A stretch of DNA of 54,112 nucleotides from Lachnospiraceae bacterium (GCA_022791635.1 JAAVZL010000007.1:1-54112), one strand, 5' to 3'; positions 15,820 through 24,126 are shown, counted from the stretch's first letter. The notes: generated from the sequence alone by a model not told the origin. Program-made: numbers and translations.

Positions 15820-16752
15820 ATGGACAGAAAAAAAGTAGTGGCGGCTTTGGGTCACCGGGCGCTTGGAACCACCCTTCCGGAGCAGATGAGGGCGGTGAAG
15901 GAGGCGGCAAAGGCTATTGCTGATTTGGTGGAAGAGGGCTGTCAAGTGGTGATCTCTCACAGCAATGCGCCTCAGGTGGGGATGATTCACACAGCCTTAA
16001 ATGAATTCGGAAAGGAGCATGAGGATTATACCTTTGCTCCCATGTCCGTATGCTCTGCTATGAGCCAGGGTTATATCGGATACGATTTGCAGAATGCGAT
16101 ACGGGAGGAGCTTTTGTCCAGGGGAATTCATAAGACTGTCAGCACCATTATCACACAGGTGGTGGTGGACCCTTACGATGAGGCGTTTGCGGAGCCTATC
16201 AAGGTGATTGGCCGGTATATGACGGAGGAGGAGGCAGCCGCGGAGGAGGAAAAGGGAAATTTTGTAATAAAGGAAGAGAAGGGTTATCGGCGTATTGTTG
16301 CGGCGCCAAAGCCTGTGGAGATTGTGGAGATTGATGCTATCCGTGTACTGTCGGATGCGGATCAGGTGGTGATCGCCTGCGGAGGCGGCGGAATTCCGGT
16401 GCTGCGGCAGCGCCATCATCTGAAGGGAGCCAGTGGGGTGATTGAGAAGGATTACGCCAGCGGAAAGCTTGCGGAGCTTTTGGATGCGGATGTTTTGATG
16501 ATCCTTACGGGGCAGGAGAAGATGGCTATCAACTATGGAACGGACCGGATGAAGCGGCTTGATGTGGTGACGCCGGAGGAGGTGGAGGCCTATGCGGCTG
16601 CGGGACAGTTTCCGCGGGCGTCTATTCTGCCCAAGATGGCGGCTGGGGCTTCCTTTGTGTCTGGGAGAGAGGGACGGATTGCAGTGATTGCGGAGCTTAC
16701 CAAGGCAAGAGAGGCCCTGTATGAGAGAGCGGGGACGGTGATTAAGGGGTAG
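15820..16752 (+). CDS. arcC: Carbamate kinase family protein
   Basis: A 310-residue protein of the amino-acid kinase fold, the usual carbamate kinase length. It has SNAPQVG and SVCSAMSQGYIGYDLQNAI in the first half, and CGGGGIPV, EKDYASGKLAELLDADVLMILT and a C-terminal SGREGRIAVIAEL. The enzyme makes ATP from carbamoyl phosphate, giving ammonia and CO2, in arginine or purine fermentation. The N-terminal phosphate loop reads ALGHRALG rather than the common ALGGNAL, so activity should not be assumed; this may be a carbamate-kinase-like subgroup. It starts 18 nt after the small Cys gene, with an AAAGGA site. LIR copy 3 follows. Confidence 0.85.
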   Translation: MDRKKVVAALGHRALGTTLPEQMRAVKEAAKAIADLVEEGCQVVISHSNAPQVGMIHTALNEFGKEHEDYTFAPMSVCSAMSQGYIGYDLQNAIREELLSRGIHKTVSTIITQVVVDPYDEAFAEPIKVIGRYMTEEEAAAEEEKGNFVIKEEKGYRRIVAAPKPVEIVEIDAIRVLSDADQVVIACGGGGIPVLRQRHHLKGASGVIEKDYASGKLAELLDADVLMILTGQEKMAINYGTDRMKRLDVVTPEEVEAYAAAGQFPRASILPKMAAGASFVSGREGRIAVIAELTKAREALYERAGTVIKG

Positions 16753-16764
16753 TGTGGAGTGCGA

Positions 16765-16954
16765 AGAGGGATCTGCCGCAAAATAAGACAGCAGCCATTT
16801 CCATATCCCGTGTTCGGACGGTTCACGTACATTCTGTCTGCTCCGGACGGACATTGCCAAGGCAATATCCGTCCATATCAGATAGCCTGTACGTGAACAG
16901 CCGGACACCGGATATTGGAAATGTCTGCTGTCTTATTTTACGGCAGATCCCTTT
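16765..16954 (+). repeat. LIR copy 3
   Basis: A 190-nt hairpin between the convergent arcC and glycosyltransferase genes. The arms AAGAGGGATCTGCCG (16765 on) and the matching sequence ending at 16954 pair over about 40 bp before the core. The inner hairpin is CGGACATTGCC/GGCAATATCCG. The right arm encodes the last codons and stop of the glycosyltransferase, so the left arm is an inverted duplicate of coding sequence. Relative to other copies, the core pair in GTTCACGTAC/GTACGTGAAC is A-T where copies 2 and 4 have G-C. Confidence 0.85.
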
Positions 16955-17805
16955 GGACGCTTTTGAGAAAAGATGTTTCGATCAAATTTTCGGGCAAAGA
17001 GGTGGGGCAGGGAGCGTAGGAGCTCGACGTCGGATTCCTGGAAGGTGTAGGGGCTGTTTTCGTTGCCCCGATCCCAGTCAATATAGCGCAGATTTCCAAG
17101 GGAGCGCTTGTCCCCGAAGGGATCAAAGATGCGCTCCATGAAGGGGGAGCTGGCGGCCAGGGTCTGCAAAAGGAGTTCGTCGGCGCAGACGGAGTGCCGG
17201 AAATGCCTGCGGATCCAGTCCTCTTTGCTCAGGACATACGCTGCAAAAGCGTGGGTGATGCTGAACCAGTTGGCACCTTTTTGGAGGGTGACGGGTTCTC
17301 CTTTAAGCCGGTTTATGCCAAGAAGCCGCTGAAGCCTGGTAAGAAGCATGTCGGTGGGCTCTGCCAGGGGGCAGGAGCTTTCCCGAAAAAAGTGGTAGAG
17401 GGTAATGCGCTCTCTCACCTTTGGCGGAACCTGGGGGCTGTCAAAGTGGAGAAATTCCTGTCCGGCGTGCTCCTCGAAGAAGCGGTGAATCTCTTCCTGA
17501 GGCTTTATAGGAAAGTCGGAGCCGGAAAGAAGATGGTAGTAGGCGTATCGGCCGGGAAGGGCGGCCTTTAAGAGGGTCAGCTCACAGGCCGTCTGACTGT
17601 AGCCGCCCCAGTGAACCTTTAAGCGCTGGGTAAAATACAGGCCGGACTTTTGGACAGCCCGGGAAAAGGCCGGAAAGTCAAAATCCGAAACCTTCTGATC
17701 GATGTGGAGATAGATATCGTTGCGCTCATGATCCAGTGCTGCCAAAAGCTCCTTTAAAAAGTCGAACTGGTGATGAGCCATAATTAAATATGCATGTCGG
17801 TCCAT
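16933..17805 (-). CDS. GT14 (core-2/I-branching type) glycosyltransferase
   Basis: A 290-residue protein of the beta-1,6-N-acetylglucosaminyltransferase-like family. Typical pieces are AYLIMAHHQFDFLKELLAALD at the N-terminus, DIYLHIDQK, VHWGGYSQ, YYHLLSGSDFPIKPQEEI and KGANWFSITHAFAAYVL. No membrane segment or signal is evident, so it probably works in the cytoplasm on a cell-surface precursor. The start at 17805 follows GGAGAGG. The C-terminal residues (KGSAVK and stop) lie inside the right arm of LIR copy 3. Acceptor unknown. Confidence 0.85.
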   Translation of the reverse strand: MDRHAYLIMAHHQFDFLKELLAALDHERNDIYLHIDQKVSDFDFPAFSRAVQKSGLYFTQRLKVHWGGYSQTACELTLLKAALPGRYAYYHLLSGSDFPIKPQEEIHRFFEEHAGQEFLHFDSPQVPPKVRERITLYHFFRESSCPLAEPTDMLLTRLQRLLGINRLKGEPVTLQKGANWFSITHAFAAYVLSKEDWIRRHFRHSVCADELLLQTLAASSPFMERIFDPFGDKRSLGNLRYIDWDRGNENSPYTFQESDVELLRSLPHLFARKFDRNIFSQKRPKGSAVK

Positions 17806-17903
17806 AAAGCCTCTCCGTTTTGTTTTTACGGCAGTTGCCTTTGGATACAGTATAACACAGATGGAAGAAAAAGCGCCATCCTTTGTATGGGATTTTTGTC
17901 TGC

Positions 17904-18242
17904 TTAATTTTTCAGCGAATTTGGTTCGTCTTGGGAGAGAAAATTCAGATAGGATATCAGATGCTTTTTGGCAGAGGGAGACAGGCGCTCGTAGGATTCC
18001 AGCAGATACTCCTGGTCCTCTGTTAAATCCTTGGAGGAACGCTCAAAAAACTGGGCCACAGAGATACCGCAGGCAGAGCAGATTTTCTCAAGAGTTTGTA
18101 CCCGGGGATCCGTATTTTTATCAAACATGGAAGTAAGCGTGGAAAGAGAAATACCGGCTTTGCTGGCAAGACGGTACGCATTGAAATGATTGTTTTCCAT
18201 AAGCTCTTTGATACGCCTGATACAAAAATTTTCTTCGTACAT
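17904..18242 (-). CDS. XRE family transcriptional regulator
   Basis: A 112-residue protein with an N-terminal Cro/C1-type helix-turn-helix (residues ~8-65: NAYRLASKAGISLSTLTSMF...LEKICSACGISVAQFF) and a C-terminal helical tail (LTEDQEYLLESYERLSPSAKKHLISYL) common in small Clostridia regulators. An ACGGAG-like site lies ahead of the start. It is divergent from the small ORF at 18409 and the ECF genes. Target unknown. Confidence 0.85.
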   Translation of the reverse strand: MYEENFCIRRIKELMENNHFNAYRLASKAGISLSTLTSMFDKNTDPRVQTLEKICSACGISVAQFFERSSKDLTEDQEYLLESYERLSPSAKKHLISYLNFLSQDEPNSLKN

Positions 18243-18408
18243 GAAACATTGCTCCGTTACGGTTATTATGCGTTCTATATTAATATATTATGCGGAGCGT
18301 GCGAAAGAGTTAGAAGCCGATGAAAGAGATAGAATATACGTTGTAAATGTGATATAATAATGACACGTTCTGCCATCAAACGGTGACAAAGGAGTTGATA
18401 GAAAATCA

Positions 18409-18630
18409 TTGAATAGAAGAATTCGTAAAAAGAAGGGTCTTTTAAAGGAGCCGCGCTACGAACAGATAAAAAAGGAATTGTTTCAGGCAGTGGAGGAAAA
18501 AGCGGCCGCATTGGATGAGCGGACAAAGCATAGTGTGATAAAACAGACTGCTGCCCTGGAAAAAGAAGGAGGAAACAGCGAAAGTCTGATTTCGAATACT
18601 TGCAAAAGGAGAGAAGATATTATACAATAG
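18409..18630 (+). CDS. Possible small basic protein, TTG start
   Basis: A 73-residue frame, rich in Lys/Arg/Glu and predicted helical, starting at a TTG with AAAGGAG about 14 nt upstream, which is rather far. TATAAT at 18351-18356 may be its -10 box. It matches no family I recognise. It fills the gap between the XRE gene and ecfA1 and ends 37 nt before ecfA1. It could equally be untranslated leader. Confidence 0.35.
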   Translation: MNRRIRKKKGLLKEPRYEQIKKELFQAVEEKAAALDERTKHSVIKQTAALEKEGGNSESLISNTCKRREDIIQ

Positions 18631-18667
18631 ACAGCAGCGTTTGAGAGCAGGAAGAGGTTGAAAAACC

Positions 18668-19525
18668 ATGGGAGCAGAGATGGTGCAGGCAGAAGGCCTG
18701 ATATACGAGTATAAAAAATACGATGAGGAGGGCCGGGAGGCGGATGTGACCCGGGCAGTGGATCAGGTTACGCTTAAGGCGCAGAAGGGTGACTTTGTGG
18801 CAATTCTGGGACACAATGGCTCCGGAAAATCTACCTTGGCCAAGCATATCAATGCAATTTTGACGCCTACGGGAGGCACGATGTGGGTGGACGGGAAGGA
18901 TACCCGAGAGGAGGAGCGCCTCCTTGAAATTCGTCAGAGTGCGGGGATGGTGTTCCAGAATCCGGATAACCAGATCATCGGAACCATCGTGGAAGAGGAT
19001 GTGGGCTTTGGCCCGGAAAATATGGGAGTTCCCACAGAGGAAATCTGGGAACGTGTGGAGGAGAGCCTGAAAGCCGTCAATATGCTCAAATACCGCCACC
19101 ATTCTCCCAATAAGCTGTCCGGGGGTCAGAAGCAGCGTGTGGCGATTGCAGGAGTCGTAGCCATGCATCCGAAATGCATTGTTCTGGACGAGCCCACGGC
19201 CATGCTGGATCCCAACGGGCGAAAGGAAGTCATTCGGGCCGTGCGGGCCTTAAACCAGGTGGAGGAGATCACGGTGATTCTCATTACCCATTATATGGAA
19301 GAGGTTATTTACGCGGATAAGGTGGTAGTGATGGATCAGGGAAGAGTGGTGATGGAGGGGACGCCGAGGGAGATCTTTTCTCAGGTGGAAAGACTGAAAA
19401 CCTACCGTCTGAATGTGCCCCAGGCAACCCTGCTGGCCTATGAGCTTAAAAAGGCAGGGGTGGATCTGCCAGAGGGAATTCTCACAAAGGAAGAGCTGGT
19501 GGAGGCATTATGTCAATCAAATTAG
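18668..19525 (+). CDS. ecfA1: ECF transporter ATPase A1
   Basis: A 285-residue ABC ATPase of the energy-coupling factor type. Walker A GHNGSGKST near 53, Q-loop MVFQNPDNQIIG, signature LSGGQKQR near 156, Walker B CIVLDEPTAMLDP, H-loop THYMEE. The NPDNQ after the Q-loop is typical of ECF ATPases. With EcfA2 and EcfT it powers substrate-specific S components encoded elsewhere, for vitamins or metals. The 3' end overlaps ecfA2 by 16 nt. Confidence 0.93.
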   Translation: MGAEMVQAEGLIYEYKKYDEEGREADVTRAVDQVTLKAQKGDFVAILGHNGSGKSTLAKHINAILTPTGGTMWVDGKDTREEERLLEIRQSAGMVFQNPDNQIIGTIVEEDVGFGPENMGVPTEEIWERVEESLKAVNMLKYRHHSPNKLSGGQKQRVAIAGVVAMHPKCIVLDEPTAMLDPNGRKEVIRAVRALNQVEEITVILITHYMEEVIYADKVVVMDQGRVVMEGTPREIFSQVERLKTYRLNVPQATLLAYELKKAGVDLPEGILTKEELVEALCQSN

Positions 19526-20373
19526 ATCATGTGAATTATGTGTACAGTCCGGGAACCGCATATGAGATTCATGCCCTGAAGGATATTTGCCTTGATATTC
19601 AGGACGGAGAATTTGTGGGGCTCATCGGCCATACAGGCTCTGGAAAATCAACTCTGGTGCAGCATTTAAACGGTCTGGTAAAGGCCACAGACGGCCATAT
19701 TTACTTCCATGGGGAGGATATCTATGGGGCAGGCTATGATATGCGCCGCTTAAGAAGCAAGGTAGGGCTTGTGTTTCAATATCCGGAGCATCAGCTCTTT
19801 GAGGTGGATGTCTTAAGCGATGTGTGTTTTGGACCGAAGAATCAGGGGCTTTCTCAGGAGGAGGCGAAAGAGCGGGCAAAGGAGGCTCTTGCCATGGTGG
19901 GGCTCGGAGAGGCCTTTTATCATCAATCCCCCTTTGAGCTGTCCGGCGGTCAGAAGCGGCGGGCGGCCATTGCCGGCGTGCTGGCTATGGAGCCGGAGAT
20001 TTTGGTGCTGGACGAGCCTACGGCTGGACTGGACCCCAAGGGCCGTGATGAGATTCTCGATCAGATTGAGAGGCTTCACAAGGAAAAGAAGATCAGCATT
20101 GTGTTGGTGTCTCACAGCATGGAGGACGTAGCCAGGTATGTGGAGCGGATTATTGTGATGAACCAGGGAGAGGTCCTCTTTGACAATGCGCCCAGAGAGG
20201 TGTTCCGTCATTATAAGGAGCTGGAGCAGGTCGGTCTGGCGGCGCCTCAGGTGACCTATATGATGCATGCCTTGAAGGAACGGGGCTTTTCCGTGGACGA
20301 GGACGCCACCACCATTGAGGAGGCCCGGGACACCATATTAAGGGCTTTGGGAAGATTGGGAGACAAATCATGA
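19510..20373 (+). CDS. ecfA2: ECF transporter ATPase A2
   Basis: A 287-residue second ECF ATPase: Walker A GHTGSGKST near 39, Q-loop LVFQYPEHQLFE, signature LSGGQKRR, Walker B ILVLDEPTAGLDPKG, H-loop SHSMEDV. It starts inside ecfA1 and overlaps ecfT by 4 nt (ATGA), so the three genes are coupled. It pairs with EcfA1 as a heterodimer in the family. Confidence 0.93.
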   Translation: MSIKLDHVNYVYSPGTAYEIHALKDICLDIQDGEFVGLIGHTGSGKSTLVQHLNGLVKATDGHIYFHGEDIYGAGYDMRRLRSKVGLVFQYPEHQLFEVDVLSDVCFGPKNQGLSQEEAKERAKEALAMVGLGEAFYHQSPFELSGGQKRRAAIAGVLAMEPEILVLDEPTAGLDPKGRDEILDQIERLHKEKKISIVLVSHSMEDVARYVERIIVMNQGEVLFDNAPREVFRHYKELEQVGLAAPQVTYMMHALKERGFSVDEDATTIEEARDTILRALGRLGDKS

Positions 20374-21173
20374 TCAGAGACATTACGCTTGGGCAGTATT
20401 ACCCGGCAGATTCTATCCTTCATAAATTGGATCCCAGGGTAAAGCTTTCGGCAACCCTGGCATTTATTGTGGCCCTGTTTCTGGCAAAGGGGTGGCCGGG
20501 CTATCTGGCGGCCACGCTGTTTCTGGCAGCGGTCATCAGGCTTTCCAAGGTTCCCTTTTCCTTTATGGTCCGGGGACTGAAGGCCATTGTCATGATCCTG
20601 ATGATCACCGTAGTTTTCAATCTGTTTCTGACACCGGGGGAACGGGTTCTGGTGCAGGTCTGGAAGCTGAAAATTACGGATACAGGCCTTCGGACTGCCG
20701 TTTTCATGGCGATCCGTTTGATTTACCTGATTGTGGGCTCCTCGGTGATGACCCTGACCACCACGCCCAACGATCTGACAGACGGATTGGAGCAGCTGAT
20801 GAGCCCCTTAAAGCGGCTGCGGGCTCCGGTGCATGAGGTGTCTATGATGATGTCCATTGCTCTGCGCTTTATCCCCATTCTTCTGGAGGAGACGGACAAG
20901 ATCATGAAGGCGCAGATTGCCCGAGGTGCGGATTTTGAAAACGGGAACCTCATCCAGAAGGCAAAGAATCTGGTGCCTCTTTTGGTGCCGCTGTTTATCT
21001 CCGCCTTTCGCCGGGCCAATGACCTGGCTATGGCCATGGAGGCACGCTGCTATCACGGCGGCGAGGGCCGGACGAAAATGAAGCCCCTTGTGTATGCCAA
21101 AAGAGATTATGCCGCTTATGGGGTGGTGGTTCTCTTTCTGGCCTTGATTGTGACCTTGAGAGTTGTTTTATGA
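20370..21173 (+). CDS. ecfT: ECF transporter transmembrane component T
   Basis: A 267-residue membrane protein that scaffolds the ECF transporter. It opens with LGQYYPADSILHKLDPRVKL, the usual EcfT N-terminus, has four to five hydrophobic helices, and two coupling-helix motifs with the Ala-Arg-Gly signature (AQIARGADFE near 188, plus AMEARCYHGG near 225). It overlaps ecfA2 and truA by 4 nt each. Confidence 0.93.
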   Translation: MIRDITLGQYYPADSILHKLDPRVKLSATLAFIVALFLAKGWPGYLAATLFLAAVIRLSKVPFSFMVRGLKAIVMILMITVVFNLFLTPGERVLVQVWKLKITDTGLRTAVFMAIRLIYLIVGSSVMTLTTTPNDLTDGLEQLMSPLKRLRAPVHEVSMMMSIALRFIPILLEETDKIMKAQIARGADFENGNLIQKAKNLVPLLVPLFISAFRRANDLAMAMEARCYHGGEGRTKMKPLVYAKRDYAAYGVVVLFLALIVTLRVVL

Positions 21174-21913
21174 AGCGGATTTTGTTGGTGGTGGCCTATG
21201 ACGGGACCCGCTACTGTGGGTGGCAGGTGCAAAGGAACGGTGAGACTATCGAGGGCGTTCTGAACCGGGAGCTTTCTGCATTTCTGGGAGAGGAGATACA
21301 GGTGATCGGAGCCAGCCGCACCGATTCCGGTGTCCATGCCCTTGGAAATGTGGCTGTTTTTGATACGGCTTCTCGAATGCCCGGAGAGAAGTTTTCCTAT
21401 GCGCTCAACGCCCGTCTGCCGGAGGATATTCGCATCCAGAGCTCCCGGGAGGTGGAGGCGGATTTTCATCCAAGAAAGCGGGCCTGTACAAAATATTACG
21501 AGTATCGGATTTTAAACCGGGAGTTTGAACTGCCCAGTGAGCGGCTGAATACGCATTTTATCCGCCGAAGTCTGGATGTGGAGCGGATGAGGGCGGCCTG
21601 TCCTTATTTCCTGGGGGAGCATGATTTTAAAAGCTTCTGCAGCATTCACACCCAGGCGGAGACTACGGTTCGCACCATTTACCAGCTGGATGTGAAGCAG
21701 GAGGGAGAGCTGATTCGCATCCGGATATCGGGAAACGGCTTCCTTTATAATATGGTAAGGATTATTGCGGGAACTTTGATTCAGATAGGCAGCAGAATGA
21801 GGGAACCTGCCGAGATCCCGGCAATCCTCGCGGCGCAGGATCGGCAAGCCGCAGGCTCCACGGCTCCGGCCAGGGGGCTGACCCTGGTGGGGATGGAGTA
21901 TGGTGAAAAATAG
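21170..21913 (+). CDS. truA: tRNA pseudouridine(38-40) synthase
   Basis: A 247-residue TruA. It has the N-terminal VAYDGTRYCGWQVQ, the catalytic Asp in ASRTDSGVHALGN near 53, YYEYRI near 110 and GNGFLYNMVRIIAGTL near 190. It converts uridines 38-40 of the tRNA anticodon arm. The start overlaps the ecfT stop (ATGA), and length is normal. Confidence 0.95.
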   Translation: MKRILLVVAYDGTRYCGWQVQRNGETIEGVLNRELSAFLGEEIQVIGASRTDSGVHALGNVAVFDTASRMPGEKFSYALNARLPEDIRIQSSREVEADFHPRKRACTKYYEYRILNREFELPSERLNTHFIRRSLDVERMRAACPYFLGEHDFKSFCSIHTQAETTVRTIYQLDVKQEGELIRIRISGNGFLYNMVRIIAGTLIQIGSRMREPAEIPAILAAQDRQAAGSTAPARGLTLVGMEYGEK

Positions 21914-21969
21914 ATGGTCGTTCCGGCGGGCTGCGGCGAAACTTCTGCAAAATATTTGTAGAAAACAGG

Positions 21970-22090
21970 TTGACACACGGGGATGAGTGTACTATAATAT
22001 TTTGGTGCGACGAAGTGCAAAAATGTCCAGATCCAAGCCCCGGTAATGGCATTTTTCCATATATAATATAAATTTTCAGGAGGAAAACCA
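21970..22090 (+). promoter_or_regulatory. rplM-rpsI promoter and leader
   Basis: Consensus promoter: TTGACA (21970-21975), 17-nt spacer, TATAAT (21993-21998). The ~85-nt leader folds: AAAAATG near 22019 pairs with CATTTTT near 22050, around an inner C-rich and GG-containing loop. L13 leaders that bind the ribosomal protein are known in Firmicutes; this may be one, but I cannot confirm the match by eye. Confidence 0.6.
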
Positions 22091-22519
22091 ATGAAGAGTT
22101 TCATGGCCAGTCCGGCAACAATTGAGAGAAAATGGTATGTGGTTGACGCTGCAGGATATACATTAGGACGTTTAGCTTCTGAGGTGGCTAAGGTTTTGCG
22201 AGGAAAGAACAAAGCCATTTTTACCCCTCATATGGATACCGGTGATTATGTAATCATCGTAAATGCAGACAAAGTAAAGGTAACCGGCAGAAAGCTGGAT
22301 CAAAAGATTTACTATCATCATTCCGAGTACGTAGGCGGTATGAAGGAGACTACCCTGCGTGAGATGATGGCAAAGAAGCCGGAGAAGGTTGTAGAGCTTG
22401 CAGTCAAGGGCATGCTGCCGAAGGGACCACTGGGAAGACAGATGTACACCAAGCTTCATGTATACGCTGGCCCGGAGCACAATCATCAGGCTCAGAAGCC
22501 GGAAGTATTAACATTTTAA
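22091..22519 (+). CDS. rplM: 50S ribosomal protein L13
   Basis: A 142-residue L13: [68 protein letters not shown]. Normal length, AGGAGG 7 nt ahead. First gene of the rplM-rpsI pair, with its own promoter. Confidence 0.97.
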   Translation: MKSFMASPATIERKWYVVDAAGYTLGRLASEVAKVLRGKNKAIFTPHMDTGDYVIIVNADKVKVTGRKLDQKIYYHHSEYVGGMKETTLREMMAKKPEKVVELAVKGMLPKGPLGRQMYTKLHVYAGPEHNHQAQKPEVLTF

Positions 22520-22547
22520 GTGAGAGAGCGGAAGGAGGAAATCTACA

Positions 22548-22940
22548 GTGGCTAATTCAAGATTTTACGGAACAGGCAGAAGAAAGAAATCCATCGCCAG
22601 AGTATACCTGGTACCTGGCACTGGCAATATTACCATCAATAAGAGAAGCATCGACGAGTACCTTGGACTGGAGACTCTGAAGGTTATCGTTCGTCAGCCC
22701 CTGGCAGCGACAGAGACTACCGATAAGTTTGACGTGCTGGTGAACGTACACGGCGGTGGCTACACCGGACAGGCAGGCGCCATCCGCCATGGTATTGCAA
22801 GAGCTCTGCTTCAGGCAGACCCGGAGTATCGTCCGATTCTGAAGAAGGCCGGCTACCTGACACGTGACCCGAGACTGAAGGAGCGTAAGAAATACGGCCT
22901 CAAAGCGGCTCGTCGCGCTCCGCAGTTTAGCAAGCGATAA
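22548..22940 (+). CDS. rpsI: 30S ribosomal protein S9
   Basis: A 130-residue S9: [42 protein letters not shown], and the C-terminal tail [17 protein letters not shown] that reaches the ribosomal P-site. It starts with GTG after GGAAGGAGG. A strong terminator follows. Confidence 0.97.
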   Translation: MANSRFYGTGRRKKSIARVYLVPGTGNITINKRSIDEYLGLETLKVIVRQPLAATETTDKFDVLVNVHGGGYTGQAGAIRHGIARALLQADPEYRPILKKAGYLTRDPRLKERKKYGLKAARRAPQFSKR

Positions 22941-22962
22941 GGAATTATTTATATGCAATATG

Positions 22963-22998
22963 AAACCCTTGAAAATTTGTTCTTTTCAAGGGTTTTAT
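22963..22998 (+). terminator. rpsI intrinsic terminator
   Basis: Stem AAACCCTTGAAAA (22963-22975) pairs with TTTTCAAGGGTTT (22983-22995), with a short T-run in and after the 3' arm. It marks the end of the ribosomal protein operon and the start of the AT-rich insert. Confidence 0.85.
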
Positions 22999-23008
22999 AA
23001 TATTTTTG

Positions 23009-23037
23009 TTGATTTTTATGATATAATTGCATATAAT
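23009..23037 (+). promoter_or_regulatory. Promoter of the ToxI/ToxN locus
   Basis: -35 TTGATT (23009-23014), 17-nt spacer, -10 TATAAT (23032-23037). It directs transcription of the antitoxin RNA repeats and, by readthrough of the terminator, the toxin gene. Confidence 0.6.
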
Positions 23038-23042
23038 AAAAA

Positions 23043-23130
23043 CAGATAGGAAACTATTTTTGGAGAGTTCCTGCCAGATAGTGGAAGATTTTAAACTCGT
23101 AGGGAGCAGTAATGCTCCCTCATTTTTTTA
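23043..23130 (+). ncRNA. toxI: Putative type III antitoxin RNA (ToxI-like) and its terminator
   Basis: Two imperfect 32-nt units begin with CAGATAG at 23043 and 23075. The first contains AGGAAACT/AGTTCCT pairing. They are followed by an intrinsic terminator AGGGAGCA-gtaa-TGCTCCCT and a T-run (23101-23130), 12 nt before the toxin ATG. Promoter, short repeats, terminator, toxin is the known layout of type III systems, where RNA repeats bind and inhibit ToxN. The second unit is degenerate, so the antitoxin may be decayed. Repeat assignment is tentative. Confidence 0.55.
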
Positions 23131-23142
23131 GAAAGGGATGGA

Positions 23143-23691
23143 ATGGAAGAATTTAAACTGTATAGTGTGTCAGACGAATATATAGATTATTTGCGGGCTA
23201 TATTTCCGAATGTATATTCAAACAAAGAAACAACGAGGGTTCATACCTGAAAGTACGTTGGTATAGTGTTGCGTTTGGAAAATTACCATTATTACATACC
23301 GATGTCTTCACCAAAAGAATCGGATTACCAAATTGCCGGTGAGAAAAAGGTTATTAAAAAGAGTATTATCCCGATTATACGGATCGTGGTAAAGAATTCA
23401 AGGGGACAAAGGGAATTAAAGGGGACTCTGCGAATCAGTCATATGATACCAGTCCCGCCATCAGAACTGCATCTTTATGATATTGAAAATGAGAAAGACG
23501 ATACATATAAAGATTTGGTGCAGAATGAAATTATATTTATTCGTAAAAACCAAGATAACAATCTTGCTAATGCAAGATTGTTATATAAGCAAAAAGCAGA
23601 GAATGATCTATCGGCCGGGTATGTAAAATCTGCATTAGAGTATAAGGCTTTAGAAAAACTTTGCAGAGATTTTGTTAGTGAAAGGAAATAA
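23143..23691 (+). pseudogene. toxN: ToxN/AbiQ-type endoribonuclease toxin with in-frame TGA
   Basis: The frame from ATG 23143 (GAAAGGGA ribosome site) gives EEFKLYSVSDEYIDYLR..., an N-terminus like ToxN/AbiQ (YTISSKYIKYL in known ToxN). It hits TGA at 23248-23250 and then continues in the same frame as KYVGIVLRLENYHYYIPMSSPK and IPVPPSELHLYDI...YKDLVQNEIIFIR to a stop at 23691, all recognisable ToxN-like segments. Total ~182 codons fits the family. A single CGA-to-TGA change would explain it. Type III toxins cut RNA and act in phage defence. As written the toxin is probably inactive, unless the TGA is read through or the downstream part restarts at 23338 or an alternative codon near 23266. 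Confidence 0.8.
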
Positions 23692-23852
23692 GAAAGACAA
23701 TGTACCCTTGTACACTGAGGGTAAGTGACAGGTAACTAACAAATGCCTCAAGAATGCCGGAAAATAAGGGCTTTAAACAATAGAAAATAGAATTGTGGAA
23801 GTTGGAAAAGAATGGTATCAGAATGACAACTGTGCTGCATATGACGTATGTC

Positions 23853-23894
23853 AAAAACAAAAATTGGGCTGTCTTCCTGGATAGGAGACAGCCC
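23853..23894 (-). terminator. Terminator of tRNA-Gly transcript
   Basis: Perfect stem GGGCTGTCT (23866-23874) / AGACAGCCC (23886-23894). Read on the minus strand it is followed by AATTTTTGTTTTTG. It lies 26 nt past the tRNA 3' end. Confidence 0.75.
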
Positions 23895-23920
23895 GTTTTC
23901 CTTGTAAAATCAAGGTTGAG

Positions 23921-23991
23921 AGCAGATAAGGGGAATCGAACCCCCCTCCCCAGCTTGGGAAGCTGGTGTTCTACCGATGAACTATATCTGC
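23921..23991 (-). tRNA. tRNA-Gly (anticodon CCC)
   Basis: On the minus strand: acceptor GCAGATA/TATCTGC, D-arm GTTC-ATCGGTA-GAAC, anticodon arm CCAGC-TTCCCAA-GCTGG with CCC anticodon, T-arm GGGGG-TTCGATT-CCCCT. 71 nt; CCA is not encoded. It reads GGG glycine codons. It lies beside the ToxI/ToxN locus, in AT-rich sequence, convergent with it. The 23692-23852 stretch between them holds nothing I recognise. Confidence 0.93.
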
Positions 23992-24083
23992 GTGTATTCT
24001 TATTATAACACAAGAAATACAGAAATCAAGATCAAAAATCAGAAATATACTTTTGCGAAAGTGAAATATAGATAGCAAGGACT

Positions 24084-24126
24084 AAAAGGAAAAAGACACC
24101 CGGAGACCGGACGCCTTTTCCTTTCT
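24084..24126. terminator. Possible bidirectional terminator-like hairpin
   Basis: An A-rich arm AAAAGGAAAAAG (24084-24095) faces CCTTTTCCTTT (24114-24124), with an inner CCGG-aga-CCGG. It lies in a gene-free stretch (24000-24378) in which I otherwise see only the promoter at 24280. Confidence 0.35.

Noticed and set aside
16765..16954. Insertion sequence or transposon for the LIR family
   Set aside because: No transposase frame, no constant terminal repeat shared by all copies and no obvious target-site duplication. A non-autonomous element cannot be excluded.
23248..23250. Selenocysteine at the toxN TGA
   Set aside because: No SECIS-like hairpin seen just downstream, and the position is not a Cys in the family members I recall. 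Nonsense mutation is simpler.
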